A stretch of 64,000 nucleotides of DNA from Prochlorococcus sp. AG-363-B05 (GTDB lineage Bacteria; Cyanobacteriota; Cyanobacteriia; PCC-6307; Cyanobiaceae): positions 110,119 to 174,118 of the forward strand of contig QCFD01000002.1 in NCBI GenBank assembly GCA_003278445.1. Reading direction: 5' to 3'. The notes beneath the pieces were generated by a model, which was given only the letters and a program-made list of their open reading frames with translations, was not told where the DNA came from and did no database searches. The position numbers and the translations under genes were made by a program. Shown here one piece after another: positions 49,137 to 57,937 of the stretch (within the stretch, counting starts at the first letter, position 1; every line of letters starts with the position of its first letter).

Positions 49137-49226
49137 ATTCTTAATGAAAAACTTTAGAATATATACACAAGTAAGTAAACAATTTAAGTATAATTTTCTT
49201 AATACATTAATTATATACTAATCTCC

Positions 49227-50171
49227 ATGGGAACAAATGGAACTAATTTCCCCGAAATCAAAAGAGAAAACCTTGAGACTTTACAAATAAATATAGGTTA
49301 TAAATGTAATCAAGCATGTAGCCATTGTCATGTAGATGCTAGTCCAACTAGAACAGAAATGATGAGCGATAATATTATAAAACTTATACCAAAAGTTATC
49401 AAAGCTAATAACATTAAGCTTTTAGATATTACTGGAGGAGCTCCCGAGCTTCATCCTAAATTCAAACAACTAGTAAAAGAAGTACGTAGTCTTAATGTTG
49501 AAGTAATGGATAGATGTAATTTAACAATACTTACAGAGCCAGGACATGAAGAATTAGCAGGGTTTTTAGCATCAAACAAAGTCCAAATAACAGCTTCCCT
49601 TCCTTGTTATCTGAAAGAAAATGTAGACAATCAAAGAGGTAAAGGTGTTTTTGAAAGAAGCATATCAGCACTTAAACAACTTAACTCTTACGGCTACGGT
49701 ATCAAAGATAAAGAGCTAATACTAAATCTAGTTTTTAATCCAAGCAGTCCACAATTGCCACCACCCCAAAAAGAATTAGAAGATACTTATAGGCAAGAAT
49801 TGCAAGAAAGATATGGTATATTCTTCTCAAATTTATTTGTTCTAACTAACATGCCAATCAAAAGGTATGAAAAATATTTAAATATAATCGGTAAGCTTAA
49901 TGAATATAATAAATTACTTCAAGATAATCATAATTTCAAAAACCTTAACTCAGTAATGTGCAAGTCAACTATCAGTGTTGATTGGAAAGGTAATCTATAT
50001 GACTGTGATTTCAACCAACAACTTGGAATTAGGAGGCATGGTGATATCAAGCACTTGGATGACCTGTTAATACCAATGGTCTCATTAAAAAATAATCCAA
50101 TTTCAATAGGAGATCATTGTTTTGGCTGTACTGCTGGTGCAGGTTCTAGTTGTAGTGGAGAATTAAGTTAA
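49227..50171 (+). CDS. arsS: ArsS-like radical SAM protein (arsenosugar biosynthesis)
   Basis: ArsS links a 5'-deoxyadenosyl group to dimethylarsenite, the first step to arsenosugars. 314 residues. Radical SAM CNQACSHCH (C27, C31, C34), LDITGGAPELHP, and the C-terminal Cys-rich block CDFNQQLGI with FGCTAGAGSSCSGEL. Family-typical length and motif order. ATG 49227 or an upstream start. No arsM is adjacent in this window; arsenic exposure under low phosphate is a known context. Function inferred. Confidence 0.8.
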   Translation: MGTNGTNFPEIKRENLETLQINIGYKCNQACSHCHVDASPTRTEMMSDNIIKLIPKVIKANNIKLLDITGGAPELHPKFKQLVKEVRSLNVEVMDRCNLTILTEPGHEELAGFLASNKVQITASLPCYLKENVDNQRGKGVFERSISALKQLNSYGYGIKDKELILNLVFNPSSPQLPPPQKELEDTYRQELQERYGIFFSNLFVLTNMPIKRYEKYLNIIGKLNEYNKLLQDNHNFKNLNSVMCKSTISVDWKGNLYDCDFNQQLGIRRHGDIKHLDDLLIPMVSLKNNPISIGDHCFGCTAGAGSSCSGELS

Positions 50172-50181
50172 GAGCAAAGGT

Positions 50182-50646
50182 CTATTTATTAATGCACAAT
50201 GGACATAAGGCTCTTACATTTAACGATGATTCTAATAATTTAAATCCAAAATTTTTAGCAGCTGCTTTACCAGCAATAAGAACATCATTACTCTCAAACT
50301 CTTCGGTTCTACCACAGCGAATACAAATCAAGTGATGATGATCTGGATGGTCATGACTAAGTAACTCAAATCTATTTCCTCCCTCACTTAAATCAAGTTC
50401 ATTAAGAAAAGTCATTTTGACTAATAACCTTAATGTTCTGTAGATAGTCGCAAGAGATACTCTTTCTCCAGAACTTGTCAATTTGGAATGAACTTCTTCC
50501 GCACTAAGATGTATACCAGATCCAATCTCTTCGAATAAAGAGAGAACCTTTTTCCTTTGTGGGGTCATCCTTTTACCATCTAGACGAAGACCAGACTCCA
50601 AAGGTGAAGGATGAGTACGATAGGAAGCGGGTGCGACCAATACCAA
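50182..50646 (-). CDS. Fur-family metal/oxidative-stress regulator
   Basis: 154 residues. Winged helix SLATIYRTLRLLV (about 74-86), DHPDHHHLICIRCGRTEEFE (about 104-123) with metal-binding His and CxxC, and a second C-terminal CPLC. So a structural zinc site and a regulatory site are likely; whether it is Fur, Zur or PerR cannot be told. ATG start (MVLVAPASYRT). Convergent with arsS, ten bases apart; divergent from the hydrolase at 50782. Confidence 0.88.
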   Translation of the reverse strand: MVLVAPASYRTHPSPLESGLRLDGKRMTPQRKKVLSLFEEIGSGIHLSAEEVHSKLTSSGERVSLATIYRTLRLLVKMTFLNELDLSEGGNRFELLSHDHPDHHHLICIRCGRTEEFESNDVLIAGKAAAKNFGFKLLESSLNVRALCPLCINK

Positions 50647-50781
50647 TCTTGCTTTCTCAATAGCTTAGCGTAATGAGAACTGCTGGCAACTTTTAAAGTC
50701 TTAACTGGAGTAGCTTGCTTAGAAAAGGTGTCGATATTTCTTCAATGATTTATATTAAAAGAGCTCAAAAGACATCTTAAA

Positions 50782-51393
50782 ATGGATAAATTTTTAAGAC
50801 AGAAAAAAACTAACGATAAAATAGATAATAATAGCAATAAACTAATACTAGAGGATGAAACATTACTACTAATACTAGACATGCAAGAAAAGCTTATAAA
50901 TAATATTGAAGATAATAAACTATTAATTTTCAATATAAAGAAGCTTATAGATACATGTAATCTATTAAATGTTAGTATTGCTATTACAGAACAAAATCCA
51001 TTAAAGCTTGGTGGTACGTTAGAATCAATATTAGAGTATAAAGAATACCCTAAATTTGAAAAAACGGAATTTAGTTGTAGCAAAAAAAAGAGCTTTATAG
51101 ATTATATAAAAAAAAATAATTTTAAGAATATAATAGTTTGTGGAATTGAAAGTCATATTTGTATCCTCCAGACATCTATAGACCTCTTAAGAAATGGTTT
51201 GAATATACTAATTCCACGAGATGCTATTGGAAGTAGAAAAAAAATTGATAATGATACTGCTTTTTTAAGACTCATATTATCAGGAGCAGTGGCATCAACA
51301 ACTGAAAGTCTAATATGTGAATTATGTAAGACCTCTAGTAGAAAAGAATTTAAAGAGGTTAGTAAAATACTAAAAAATTCTTTTTCAAATTAA
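50782..51393 (+). CDS. Isochorismatase-fold hydrolase (cysteine hydrolase)
   Basis: 203 residues with the Asp-Lys-Cys triad: D33 in LLILDMQEK, K94 in FEKTEFSC, C127 in GIESHICILQ. This set is that of nicotinamidases/ureidoacrylate-type hydrolases. Substrate unknown; N-terminal 20 residues are polar and disordered. ATG 50782. Regulation near a Fur-family gene, in divergent orientation, may be relevant. Confidence 0.82.
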   Translation: MDKFLRQKKTNDKIDNNSNKLILEDETLLLILDMQEKLINNIEDNKLLIFNIKKLIDTCNLLNVSIAITEQNPLKLGGTLESILEYKEYPKFEKTEFSCSKKKSFIDYIKKNNFKNIIVCGIESHICILQTSIDLLRNGLNILIPRDAIGSRKKIDNDTAFLRLILSGAVASTTESLICELCKTSSRKEFKEVSKILKNSFSN

Positions 51394-51458
51394 TTAATAA
51401 GATAATATCTAGACAAATCTTTTTTTTCAGGCAATCTGTAGAAAAGTGATATCGCATC

Positions 51459-52475
51459 ATGGATGATTTCTATAAAAACCTCATATTTTCATTACTTATT
51501 TTTAGCATAGGCTGCATCTTTTCCCTCGTAAGTCCAAAGATTCTTAAGAAGGTTTTAAGGAAAATAACCTCTGCCACGCAAAGTAAAACAGATGATTATA
51601 TTGCTGGTCTTTTAATTGAGACTATTAAGCCCCTAGGTTTTATCTTAAGTTTCATTATTGGATGGAAAGTTTTATTAATTGGAGGGATAGTAGATAAGAC
51701 ATTGATTGGTATTAGTAAATTTATATCCCTTATTTATATAGTTCGTTTTATTAATAGAGTCTTTCTAAAAATAATACAAAGATGGGCAAGCAAAATCAAT
51801 GATCAATCTATTAGCGAAATGATTCGTTCACTTAGTCCAATGGTTGGGGCCTCTGTTTGGTGTATCGGAATTATTTTTTATCTTCAAAATATGGGTGTAC
51901 AGATGGCCGCAATATGGGCGTTATTAAGTGCAGGAGGAATAGGCGCAGGACTTGCTTTAAAAGAACCAGTTCAGGAGTTCTTCGAATACATAACGATTCT
52001 TCTTGACAAACCATTTCAAAGTGGGCAATTTATCCACATTGATGGGATTTGGGCAAAAGTTGAAAGAGTGGGTGTTAGATCTACTCGCCTAAGGAGTATT
52101 AACGGAGAAGCAATAATAATGAGCAATAGTAGGCTTACAAATGGAGTCATCTCAAATTATGCAGAGATGAATCGAAGAAGACTTGTTCATAAATTGGGTG
52201 TCGTTTATGAAACCAACTATGAGCAAACAAAAAACATCCCAAACATAATTAAAGATATCGTTGATAAAACTGAGAATGCAATATTCGACAGATGCCATTT
52301 TATCGAATTCGCAAATAGCAGTCTTGATTTCGAACTTGTTTATTACATCCCTACAAGTGATTATGTTCAAGCAATGTCAGCTCAACAAGAAATTAATTTG
52401 GAAATCATGAAAAGGTTCCAAACTGAAAATATAAGTTTTGCATACCCAACTCAAACAATTTATATGAATAAATAA
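51459..52475 (+). CDS. MscS-family mechanosensitive channel
   Basis: 338 residues, several membrane helices (about 7-25, 55-75, 80-100, 125-145), the pore segment MAAIWALLSAGGIGAGLALK (about 149-168), the beta domain KPFQSGQFIHIDG and SINGEAIIMSNSRLTNGVISNY, then a C-terminal domain. It opens under membrane tension to release solutes in hypo-osmotic shock, fitting an osmolyte-using marine cell. ATG start. No other channel gene near. Confidence 0.9.
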   Translation: MDDFYKNLIFSLLIFSIGCIFSLVSPKILKKVLRKITSATQSKTDDYIAGLLIETIKPLGFILSFIIGWKVLLIGGIVDKTLIGISKFISLIYIVRFINRVFLKIIQRWASKINDQSISEMIRSLSPMVGASVWCIGIIFYLQNMGVQMAAIWALLSAGGIGAGLALKEPVQEFFEYITILLDKPFQSGQFIHIDGIWAKVERVGVRSTRLRSINGEAIIMSNSRLTNGVISNYAEMNRRRLVHKLGVVYETNYEQTKNIPNIIKDIVDKTENAIFDRCHFIEFANSSLDFELVYYIPTSDYVQAMSAQQEINLEIMKRFQTENISFAYPTQTIYMNK

Positions 52476-52486
52476 AATATAATTCT

Positions 52487-53506
52487 CTAAGTTTTATTCT
52501 CAATTAGAGATTTAGATAAATCCCATAATTTTTTTGCTAAACCATCTATTTGCGCTTCCTCACTAATATTGGTTTTTTCAAAAACAAATATACCTGGAGA
52601 TATGATTTTGTTACTATAGTAATTAAAGTCTGATTTATTATATTTAGATGAACAAACTAAATCACATAAAAGCCTTCCAGCTGTAATATTTGATGTAGTT
52701 ATCCTTAAAAGATCTCTAGCTAAATAAGCGAATAATATTTGTCCTAATTGATTATATTTCCTGCTATATCTAAAAAAGCCTTGATTATCTCTAGAGATAA
52801 CTAAACCAGGAGCCCATGCTATTACAGATATTTGGAAACTAGTTTTGTTTAAACGTTTACTTAACTCTTTTGCAAAGATAATATTACACAATTTAGTATC
52901 TTTATAGGCTTTATCTGCATTAAATTTACTCCCATCAATCATGTCAAATCCTGTTTCAGATTCTAATCCCAATAAGTTACCTAGGCCAGCCCTTGCTCCC
53001 ACTCTTCCACCTGAGCTCATAGGATTATGAACTTCTGAAGAAGTAATAATTATTTTCGAATAATTACTCCTATTTATCAAAGGTAAAAGATTTTGTGTTA
53101 AATAAAAATGTGATAAATGATTAACTGCAAAAGTTAATTCAATTCCCTGAGTAGATCTCCTCGGTATTTTTGAGCCTGTATATTGAAGACCTGCATTGAG
53201 AATTAAAACATCAATTCTCAATCGTTTCTTCTTGACTTCAGCACAAAGAGAATCAATACTGTTCAAATCAGAAAGATCCATTATAGGAGTATAAATATTT
53301 CCTTTTTTCGACGAGTCACATGGAAATTGATTAAATATATTAGTCAAGACTTCATTTGCTCGTAATATATTTTTACATGGTAATATTATATTATGTCCAA
53401 GGGAGATTAATTTTAAAACGGATTGAAAACCAATCCCAGATGAACCACCTGTTATGAAAATTGTTAAAGGTTTATCTTTTTGAAATTTATTTGATTTTTT
53501 CTTCAT
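52487..53506 (-). CDS. LPOR-like short-chain dehydrogenase
   Basis: 339 residues. NADPH site TGGSSGIG (19-26), NNAG-like LNAGLQ (103-108), and active-site KAYKDTKLCN with Tyr201, Lys205, Cys207. The Tyr-Lys-Asp-x-Lys-Leu-Cys-Asn block and preceding LGNLLGLESETGFDMIDGSKF are characteristic of light-dependent protochlorophyllide reductase, but the rest differs from core Por (e.g. N-terminal basic extension). So either a Por paralogue or a related SDR. Convergent with MscS, 11 bases apart. Confidence 0.72.
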   Translation of the reverse strand: MKKKSNKFQKDKPLTIFITGGSSGIGFQSVLKLISLGHNIILPCKNILRANEVLTNIFNQFPCDSSKKGNIYTPIMDLSDLNSIDSLCAEVKKKRLRIDVLILNAGLQYTGSKIPRRSTQGIELTFAVNHLSHFYLTQNLLPLINRSNYSKIIITSSEVHNPMSSGGRVGARAGLGNLLGLESETGFDMIDGSKFNADKAYKDTKLCNIIFAKELSKRLNKTSFQISVIAWAPGLVISRDNQGFFRYSRKYNQLGQILFAYLARDLLRITTSNITAGRLLCDLVCSSKYNKSDFNYYSNKIISPGIFVFEKTNISEEAQIDGLAKKLWDLSKSLIENKT

Positions 53507-53705
53507 AATTACATGCTTTTAATATTACTCATTTTGGAATTAAATTAAATTATTTAATATTTCAAGTCCTAATAGAGAACTCACGAAATATACTTAATAA
53601 CAGAATGAAATCTTTTGGTTGATAAAAAACATTAATACAATCCATTGTTAATGCCATCACGAGCTATTGTTGATTCTATAGGCAGAGGTGATTAAAGTGG
53701 TGATT

Positions 53706-53801
53706 ATGGGAGGCAATCAAATAACTGAATCTTATTCCAAGAATTTAAATTCTATTTTTCTACTCCAATTAAATGGCAATGTTCCTCAAGGGAAGCTATG
53801 A
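53706..53801 (+). CDS. 31-residue leader peptide coupled to lycopene cyclase
   Basis: ATG 53706 opens 31 codons (MGGNQITESYSKNLNS...) whose TGA overlaps the crtL ATG as ATGA (53798-53801). The peptide is soluble, with no motif. The geometry suggests translational coupling, or a chance upstream frame. Evidence is positional only. Confidence 0.3.
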   Translation: MGGNQITESYSKNLNSIFLLQLNGNVPQGKL

Positions 53802-55084
53802 ATACTAGTGCATTAAAAGATGCTCTAGTACTTGGTTCAGGTCCAGGTGCATTATCCATAGCGGCAGCCTTGGCAAATGAAGGCTTAAAGGTTGAAATCT
53901 TGTCGGAACAATCTCCAGATGAACCTTGGCCTTTCACATATGGTATTTGGGGTGAAGAGGTTGACGAGCTTGGTCTAGGTCATTTACTTGAACACAGGTG
54001 GATGAATACCATTAGTTATTTCGGTGAGGGAGACAAAGATCCAAATTCCAATAAAAATGCCGTGACAAATCACAATAGAGATTATGGTCTTTTTGATAAA
54101 ATTAAATTACAAGCTTATTGGTTAGAGCAATGCAATAAAGCTGAAGTTGGATGGCATAAAGGTTCTGCAATCAACTTAGAAACTAATAAATTAATCAGCA
54201 CAGTTACAACTTTTAAGGGTAAAAAACTAAATGCTCGATTAGTAATTGACGCAACTGGTTACAAACCTGTTTTCATTAAAGCTCCTAATCAAGGTCCAGT
54301 AGCCGTTCAAACTTGTTATGGAATAGTAGGCGAGTTCAACACACCTCCAGTTGAGAAAGATCAATTTGTGCTAATGGACTACAGATGTGATCATTTGGAT
54401 CCCGAAGAAAGGAAAGAAGCTCCAACATTTCTTTACGCTATGGATATGGGAAATGGAAAGTTTTTCTTAGAGGAAACATCCCTCGGTTTATTTCCTCCTG
54501 TCTCACTTGATGAGTTAAAGAGAAGACTAGAAAAAAGATTGGAAACTCGTGGTTTGGAAATAAAAAGTCTTGAACATGAAGAGCATGGTTCTTACCTACC
54601 AATGAACATGCCTATTCCAGATCTAACACAACCCGTTCTTGGTTTTGGAGGTTCTGCAGGAATGGTTCATCCCGCATCTGGATATATGGTTGGCAGCCTT
54701 TTAAGAAGAGCACCAAAAGTCGCTAAAGCTCTTTCATTAGCGATGAAAGATAAAAAAGCCTCATCAGCTTCATTGGCGAAGAAAGGTTGGAAAGTTTTAT
54801 GGCCATCTGAACTTAGAAGAAAACAGGCTATTTATAAATTTGGATTAGAAAAGTTGATGAGATTCGAAGAGAAGTTACTAAGAGGTTTTTTTGTGGAATT
54901 TTTTAGTCTACCTAATAAACAATGGTATGGATTTCTTACAAATACACTTAGTCTTAAAGAATTGATATCTGCTATGTGGAAAATGTTTAGAAAATCACCC
55001 TGGACCATTAAACAAGGATTAATGAATATGCATGGCAGAGAATTAAGTTTACTATTTAAGGCATTATTAGTAAATAATCGATGA
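53798..55084 (+). CDS. crtL: Lycopene cyclase (CrtL-type)
   Basis: Plant-type FAD/NAD(P)-dependent flavoprotein that makes beta- or epsilon-ionone rings from lycopene; these give zeaxanthin, alpha-carotene and divinyl-pigment partners. 428 residues: dinucleotide motif ALVLGSGPGALSIAAALA (about 9-26), PWPFTYGIWGEE (about 43-54), and the C-terminal GFGGSAGMVHPASGYMVG. Whether it is the beta (CrtL-b) or epsilon (CrtL-e) form cannot be decided here. ATG 53798. Overlaps the SDR at 55081 by four bases (ATGA). Confidence 0.85.
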   Translation: MNTSALKDALVLGSGPGALSIAAALANEGLKVEILSEQSPDEPWPFTYGIWGEEVDELGLGHLLEHRWMNTISYFGEGDKDPNSNKNAVTNHNRDYGLFDKIKLQAYWLEQCNKAEVGWHKGSAINLETNKLISTVTTFKGKKLNARLVIDATGYKPVFIKAPNQGPVAVQTCYGIVGEFNTPPVEKDQFVLMDYRCDHLDPEERKEAPTFLYAMDMGNGKFFLEETSLGLFPPVSLDELKRRLEKRLETRGLEIKSLEHEEHGSYLPMNMPIPDLTQPVLGFGGSAGMVHPASGYMVGSLLRRAPKVAKALSLAMKDKKASSASLAKKGWKVLWPSELRRKQAIYKFGLEKLMRFEEKLLRGFFVEFFSLPNKQWYGFLTNTLSLKELISAMWKMFRKSPWTIKQGLMNMHGRELSLLFKALLVNNR

Positions 55085-55794
55085 GAGAGATTCTTATAAC
55101 TGGAGCCAGTAGAGGAATAGGTAAAGCAATTGCATTAAAACTACTTAAAGAAGGACATGCAATAAGCTTAGGAGTAAGAAATAAGGAAGATTTAATGAAT
55201 ACAGATTTAGATCCAAATTTAAATAATTCAAAGAAATTTATTGTGCATAAATATGATGCAACTGATAAAGACTCATCAAAAGAATGGGTAAAAAATACAG
55301 TAAAGGCTTTTGGAAAAATAAATACTATTATTCATTGCGCAGGTATATTCAAACGAACAAATCTGATCTTCAATGATAATGAAATCAAGGATATAGAATA
55401 TCTATGGAAAGTAAATGTACTAGGACCATGGATATTAACAAAAGATGCCTGGAAGTATTTATCAAATCATAATTCCTCCCGAATTATTGTGCTTGTATCA
55501 ATGAGTGGAAAACGCTCAAAAGGTAACTTGGCTAGTTATTCAATGAGTAAATTCGCGTTAATGAGCTTATGTCAAACAATGAGAAATGAAGGCTGGAATC
55601 AAGGGATTAGAGTCACAGCAATTTGCCCAGGCTGGGTAAATACAGATATGGCAAAAGAAATAAATAATTTCCCAAAAGAGGATATGACCCAAGCAAATGA
55701 CATAGCAAATATTTGTTCGAATTTACTAGAGTTGCCAAACAGTTCAGTTCCTTTTGAGATTGCACTCAACTGTCAACTTGAAAGAACAAGTTAA
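55081..55794 (+). CDS. Short-chain dehydrogenase/reductase
   Basis: 237 residues: NADPH motif TGASRGIGKAIA (about 7-18), HCAGIF, catalytic SMSG and YSMSKFAL (Tyr and Lys), and PGWVNTDMAKEI. Classical SDR; substrate unknown. Start ATG within the crtL stop (ATGA), so translation is coupled; co-expression with lycopene cyclase suggests, but does not prove, a carotenoid or lipid link. Confidence 0.85.
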   Translation: MREILITGASRGIGKAIALKLLKEGHAISLGVRNKEDLMNTDLDPNLNNSKKFIVHKYDATDKDSSKEWVKNTVKAFGKINTIIHCAGIFKRTNLIFNDNEIKDIEYLWKVNVLGPWILTKDAWKYLSNHNSSRIIVLVSMSGKRSKGNLASYSMSKFALMSLCQTMRNEGWNQGIRVTAICPGWVNTDMAKEINNFPKEDMTQANDIANICSNLLELPNSSVPFEIALNCQLERTS

Positions 55795-55829
55795 AAGACA
55801 CTCACACATAAAGCAATGATGCCTCTTTT

Positions 55830-56084
55830 TTAAACAGCGTTACTAGGCTTATTAAATGTATTAAGGATTCCTAATATCGCCTTACGAAGATATTTATGAA
55901 AATAATTCCTATAAAAGCCTCCTATAGCTTTACCGACTGAATATGTTCGCTGTATTAGACCAACTATAAAGTTAAATAGCCATAAACAAACCAATACAGT
56001 AAGAGCTAGAGAAGCGATCGAGTAAACTTTATTCAGCTGGTCTTGTATTGGCTCTAAAAACTGAAGATAGTCAGAAATGTTCAT
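55830..56084 (-). CDS. Small membrane protein of unknown function
   Basis: 84 residues with one clear membrane helix (IASLALTVLVCLWLFNFIVGLI, roughly 23-44) and a polar, basic C-terminus (GGFYRNYFHKYLRKAI). ATG start. Convergent with the SDR, 35 bases apart. No family recognised; conserved in related genomes by impression only. Confidence 0.5.
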   Translation of the reverse strand: MNISDYLQFLEPIQDQLNKVYSIASLALTVLVCLWLFNFIVGLIQRTYSVGKAIGGFYRNYFHKYLRKAILGILNTFNKPSNAV

Positions 56085-56188
56085 TATCGCTAAAGGGATT
56101 TAGCTAATCAATAACTTTATAGCTAAGATTTAAAATCTAAGCAAGAAATTATATTTTTTTGTATATAACTATAAAATCATTATCTTAC

Positions 56189-56749
56189 TTAAAAAGCAAT
56201 CGAAGATAGAGAGAAGGAATATATAATATACGCGACAGATGACATCGAAATAGCAATCAAAAAACCTTTCAACCTATTAGAAAGTGTAGAAAAGAGTGTT
56301 AGATCTTCAATATCATAGCCTCCAAAACTACCAAGAATAGCAAGTGACCACATTGGAAAAGATGAAAATAGAATTGAAAGAAAAAAGCTAAATATAAACA
56401 TCTTAGTTATAATGAATGACATGAAAAAAGTTATAACAGAAAACAATAGAGAACCATTTAATCCTATAGTTAATTCATCACTTAAATTTTTAGGTATATT
56501 ACTTTTACCTTCTAAATGATTTCTACAATTATCAACTTCTGATTCAGATAAACGAAAATAGCTCGTATCAGGAATTCTTTTTTTCTTATAAAGTCTTAAT
56601 AATCTTGCCATAAAAGATTTAGGATCTTCTGCCTTAAAAGAAGAGATTATTTCACCTGGCTTCATTTTGCTAGCTTCACTTTCCAAATTACTTGTACATC
56701 CAAGCTTGTATAAATCACCATTTTTCATTAGATAAACAAATTCTGACAT
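56189..56749 (-). CDS. GIY-YIG/T5orf172-like N-terminal domain fused to membrane helices
   Basis: 186 residues. N-terminus MSEFVYLMKNGDLYKLGCTSN (about 1-21) is the signature of GIY-YIG-like T5orf172 domains (YLM..G.YKLG.T), and residues 44-70 (FMARLLRLYKKKRIPDTSYFRL) continue that fold. From about residue 100 there are two to three hydrophobic helices to the C-terminus. The catalytic Glu/Arg of true GIY-YIG nucleases cannot be confirmed. A membrane-tethered nuclease-like domain is unusual. ATG start. Confidence 0.6.
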   Translation of the reverse strand: MSEFVYLMKNGDLYKLGCTSNLESEASKMKPGEIISSFKAEDPKSFMARLLRLYKKKRIPDTSYFRLSESEVDNCRNHLEGKSNIPKNLSDELTIGLNGSLLFSVITFFMSFIITKMFIFSFFLSILFSSFPMWSLAILGSFGGYDIEDLTLFSTLSNRLKGFLIAISMSSVAYIIYSFSLSSIAF

Positions 56750-56921
56750 AATTAAATCTTTTCAAGAAATAAATCTTTAATAATATAAGGAAATTTATTA
56801 TATTTTTAGCGACATATAATTTCCAACGAAAGTAATAAAGGATATAATTATAATATATCCTTTATTGGATTTAATAATCATATCTAGCAATAGGTCACAA
56901 TATGATATTAACAGGAAAGTT

Positions 56922-57590
56922 ATGAAGCACAATATTTTATATAGTTTTAGAAGGTGTCCCTATGCCATACGAGCCAGATGGGCTTTATTAAATACAAATC
57001 AGTTAGTAGAGTTAAGAGAGGTCGACCTAAAGAATAAGCCTATCGAATTAGTTGAGATTTCAAAAAAAGCAACTGTTCCTGTTTTAAAGACTGATTCAAA
57101 TAAAGTGATTGATGAAAGTGTTGACATTATGATCTGGAGTATTAAAAGATCAAATATGACTCAATTACTTGGTGAAGATAATGATAAATCCAAAGAAATT
57201 CTTAGTCTTATAGAAACAAATGACAAAGTATTCAAATATCATTTAGATCGATTTAAATATGCATCTAGATACAATTTTCAAAACTTAGAAAAACATCGAG
57301 AGGAGGGGATGAAAATACTTTTATCATTAAATAATAGATTAAAAGCATTTACTAAAAAAGGAAAACCACTATTTCTTGTTGATGCAAAAGAAACGCTTGC
57401 CGATTGGGCTATCTGGCCATTCGTAAGACAATTTAGATTAGCGGACATCAAAAGATTTGATAAAACTCATGAAATAGAATTTTTAAGAAGCTGGTTAAAT
57501 TATTTTCTAACTCACAAGAACTATCCCATAGTCATGAAAAAAAATGAACCCTGGAGTATTAACAATGAGTCAACAATTTTTGGAGACTAA
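56922..57590 (+). CDS. Glutathione S-transferase-like protein
   Basis: 222 residues from ATG 56922, preceded by AGGAAAG about four bases upstream; a TTG at 56865 would add 19 residues without domain content. Thioredoxin-like N-terminus HNILYSFRRCPYAIRARWAL with CPYA active site, then KATVPVLKTDSNKVIDES (cis-Pro and Glu-Ser GSH site), then helical C-terminal domain LADWAIWPFVRQFRLAD. Omega/Lambda-like, probably thiol-transfer. Convergent with the gene at 57609, 18 bases apart. Confidence 0.85.
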   Translation: MKHNILYSFRRCPYAIRARWALLNTNQLVELREVDLKNKPIELVEISKKATVPVLKTDSNKVIDESVDIMIWSIKRSNMTQLLGEDNDKSKEILSLIETNDKVFKYHLDRFKYASRYNFQNLEKHREEGMKILLSLNNRLKAFTKKGKPLFLVDAKETLADWAIWPFVRQFRLADIKRFDKTHEIEFLRSWLNYFLTHKNYPIVMKKNEPWSINNESTIFGD

Positions 57591-57608
57591 AGTTGACAGT
57601 ATTGAAAA

Positions 57609-57866
57609 TCATTCTGAAGCCCTTCTTTTATCAATAATTCTCGATAATTCTAAAAAATATCCAGCAGTACAAAATTTACCTAGATTTCTCTCTCTATTTC
57701 CTATATCACTTCTAAACTCAGCAGTTTCTGCCATAATTAAATCCAACTGATCCTGGGGCAACTCATATAGTTCTCTTAATTCAACCTCTTTCCCCAAAAG
57801 ATGACTTTTAAACCATTTTTCTTTTAATTCTTGAGGAGGAATATCTTTGTAAATTTGCCGATTCAT
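57609..57866 (-). CDS. Small soluble protein of unknown function
   Basis: 85 residues, ATG start: MNRQIYKDIPPQELKEKWFKSH, then acidic helices (KEVELRELYELPQDQLDLIMAETAEF). A folded helical look; no motif. The opposite-strand frame at 57544-57750 overlaps it and GST; I judge that one a shadow because this frame has better codon and amino-acid composition. Confidence 0.5.
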   Translation of the reverse strand: MNRQIYKDIPPQELKEKWFKSHLLGKEVELRELYELPQDQLDLIMAETAEFRSDIGNRERNLGKFCTAGYFLELSRIIDKRRASE

Positions 57867-57937
57867 ATAGAGTGAATTAAATAGTTTATTAAATAATATT
57901 TAATTTCAATTATAACTTTTCTTAAGTCAGTTTATTG

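Noticed and set aside
53654..53698. 14-codon frame MPSRAIVDSIGRGD upstream of crtL
   Set aside because: Too short to support and without a motif or start signal.
55797..55835. ACTCACAC words followed by a T-run, reminiscent of Yfr1 small RNA
   Set aside because: The conserved core ACTCCTCACAC is not present and no stable hairpin forms; location differs from known Yfr1 context.
57544..57750. Plus-strand frame overlapping GST end and the gene at 57609
   Set aside because: Overlaps two better-supported genes; composition poorer than the minus-strand frame at 57609-57866.
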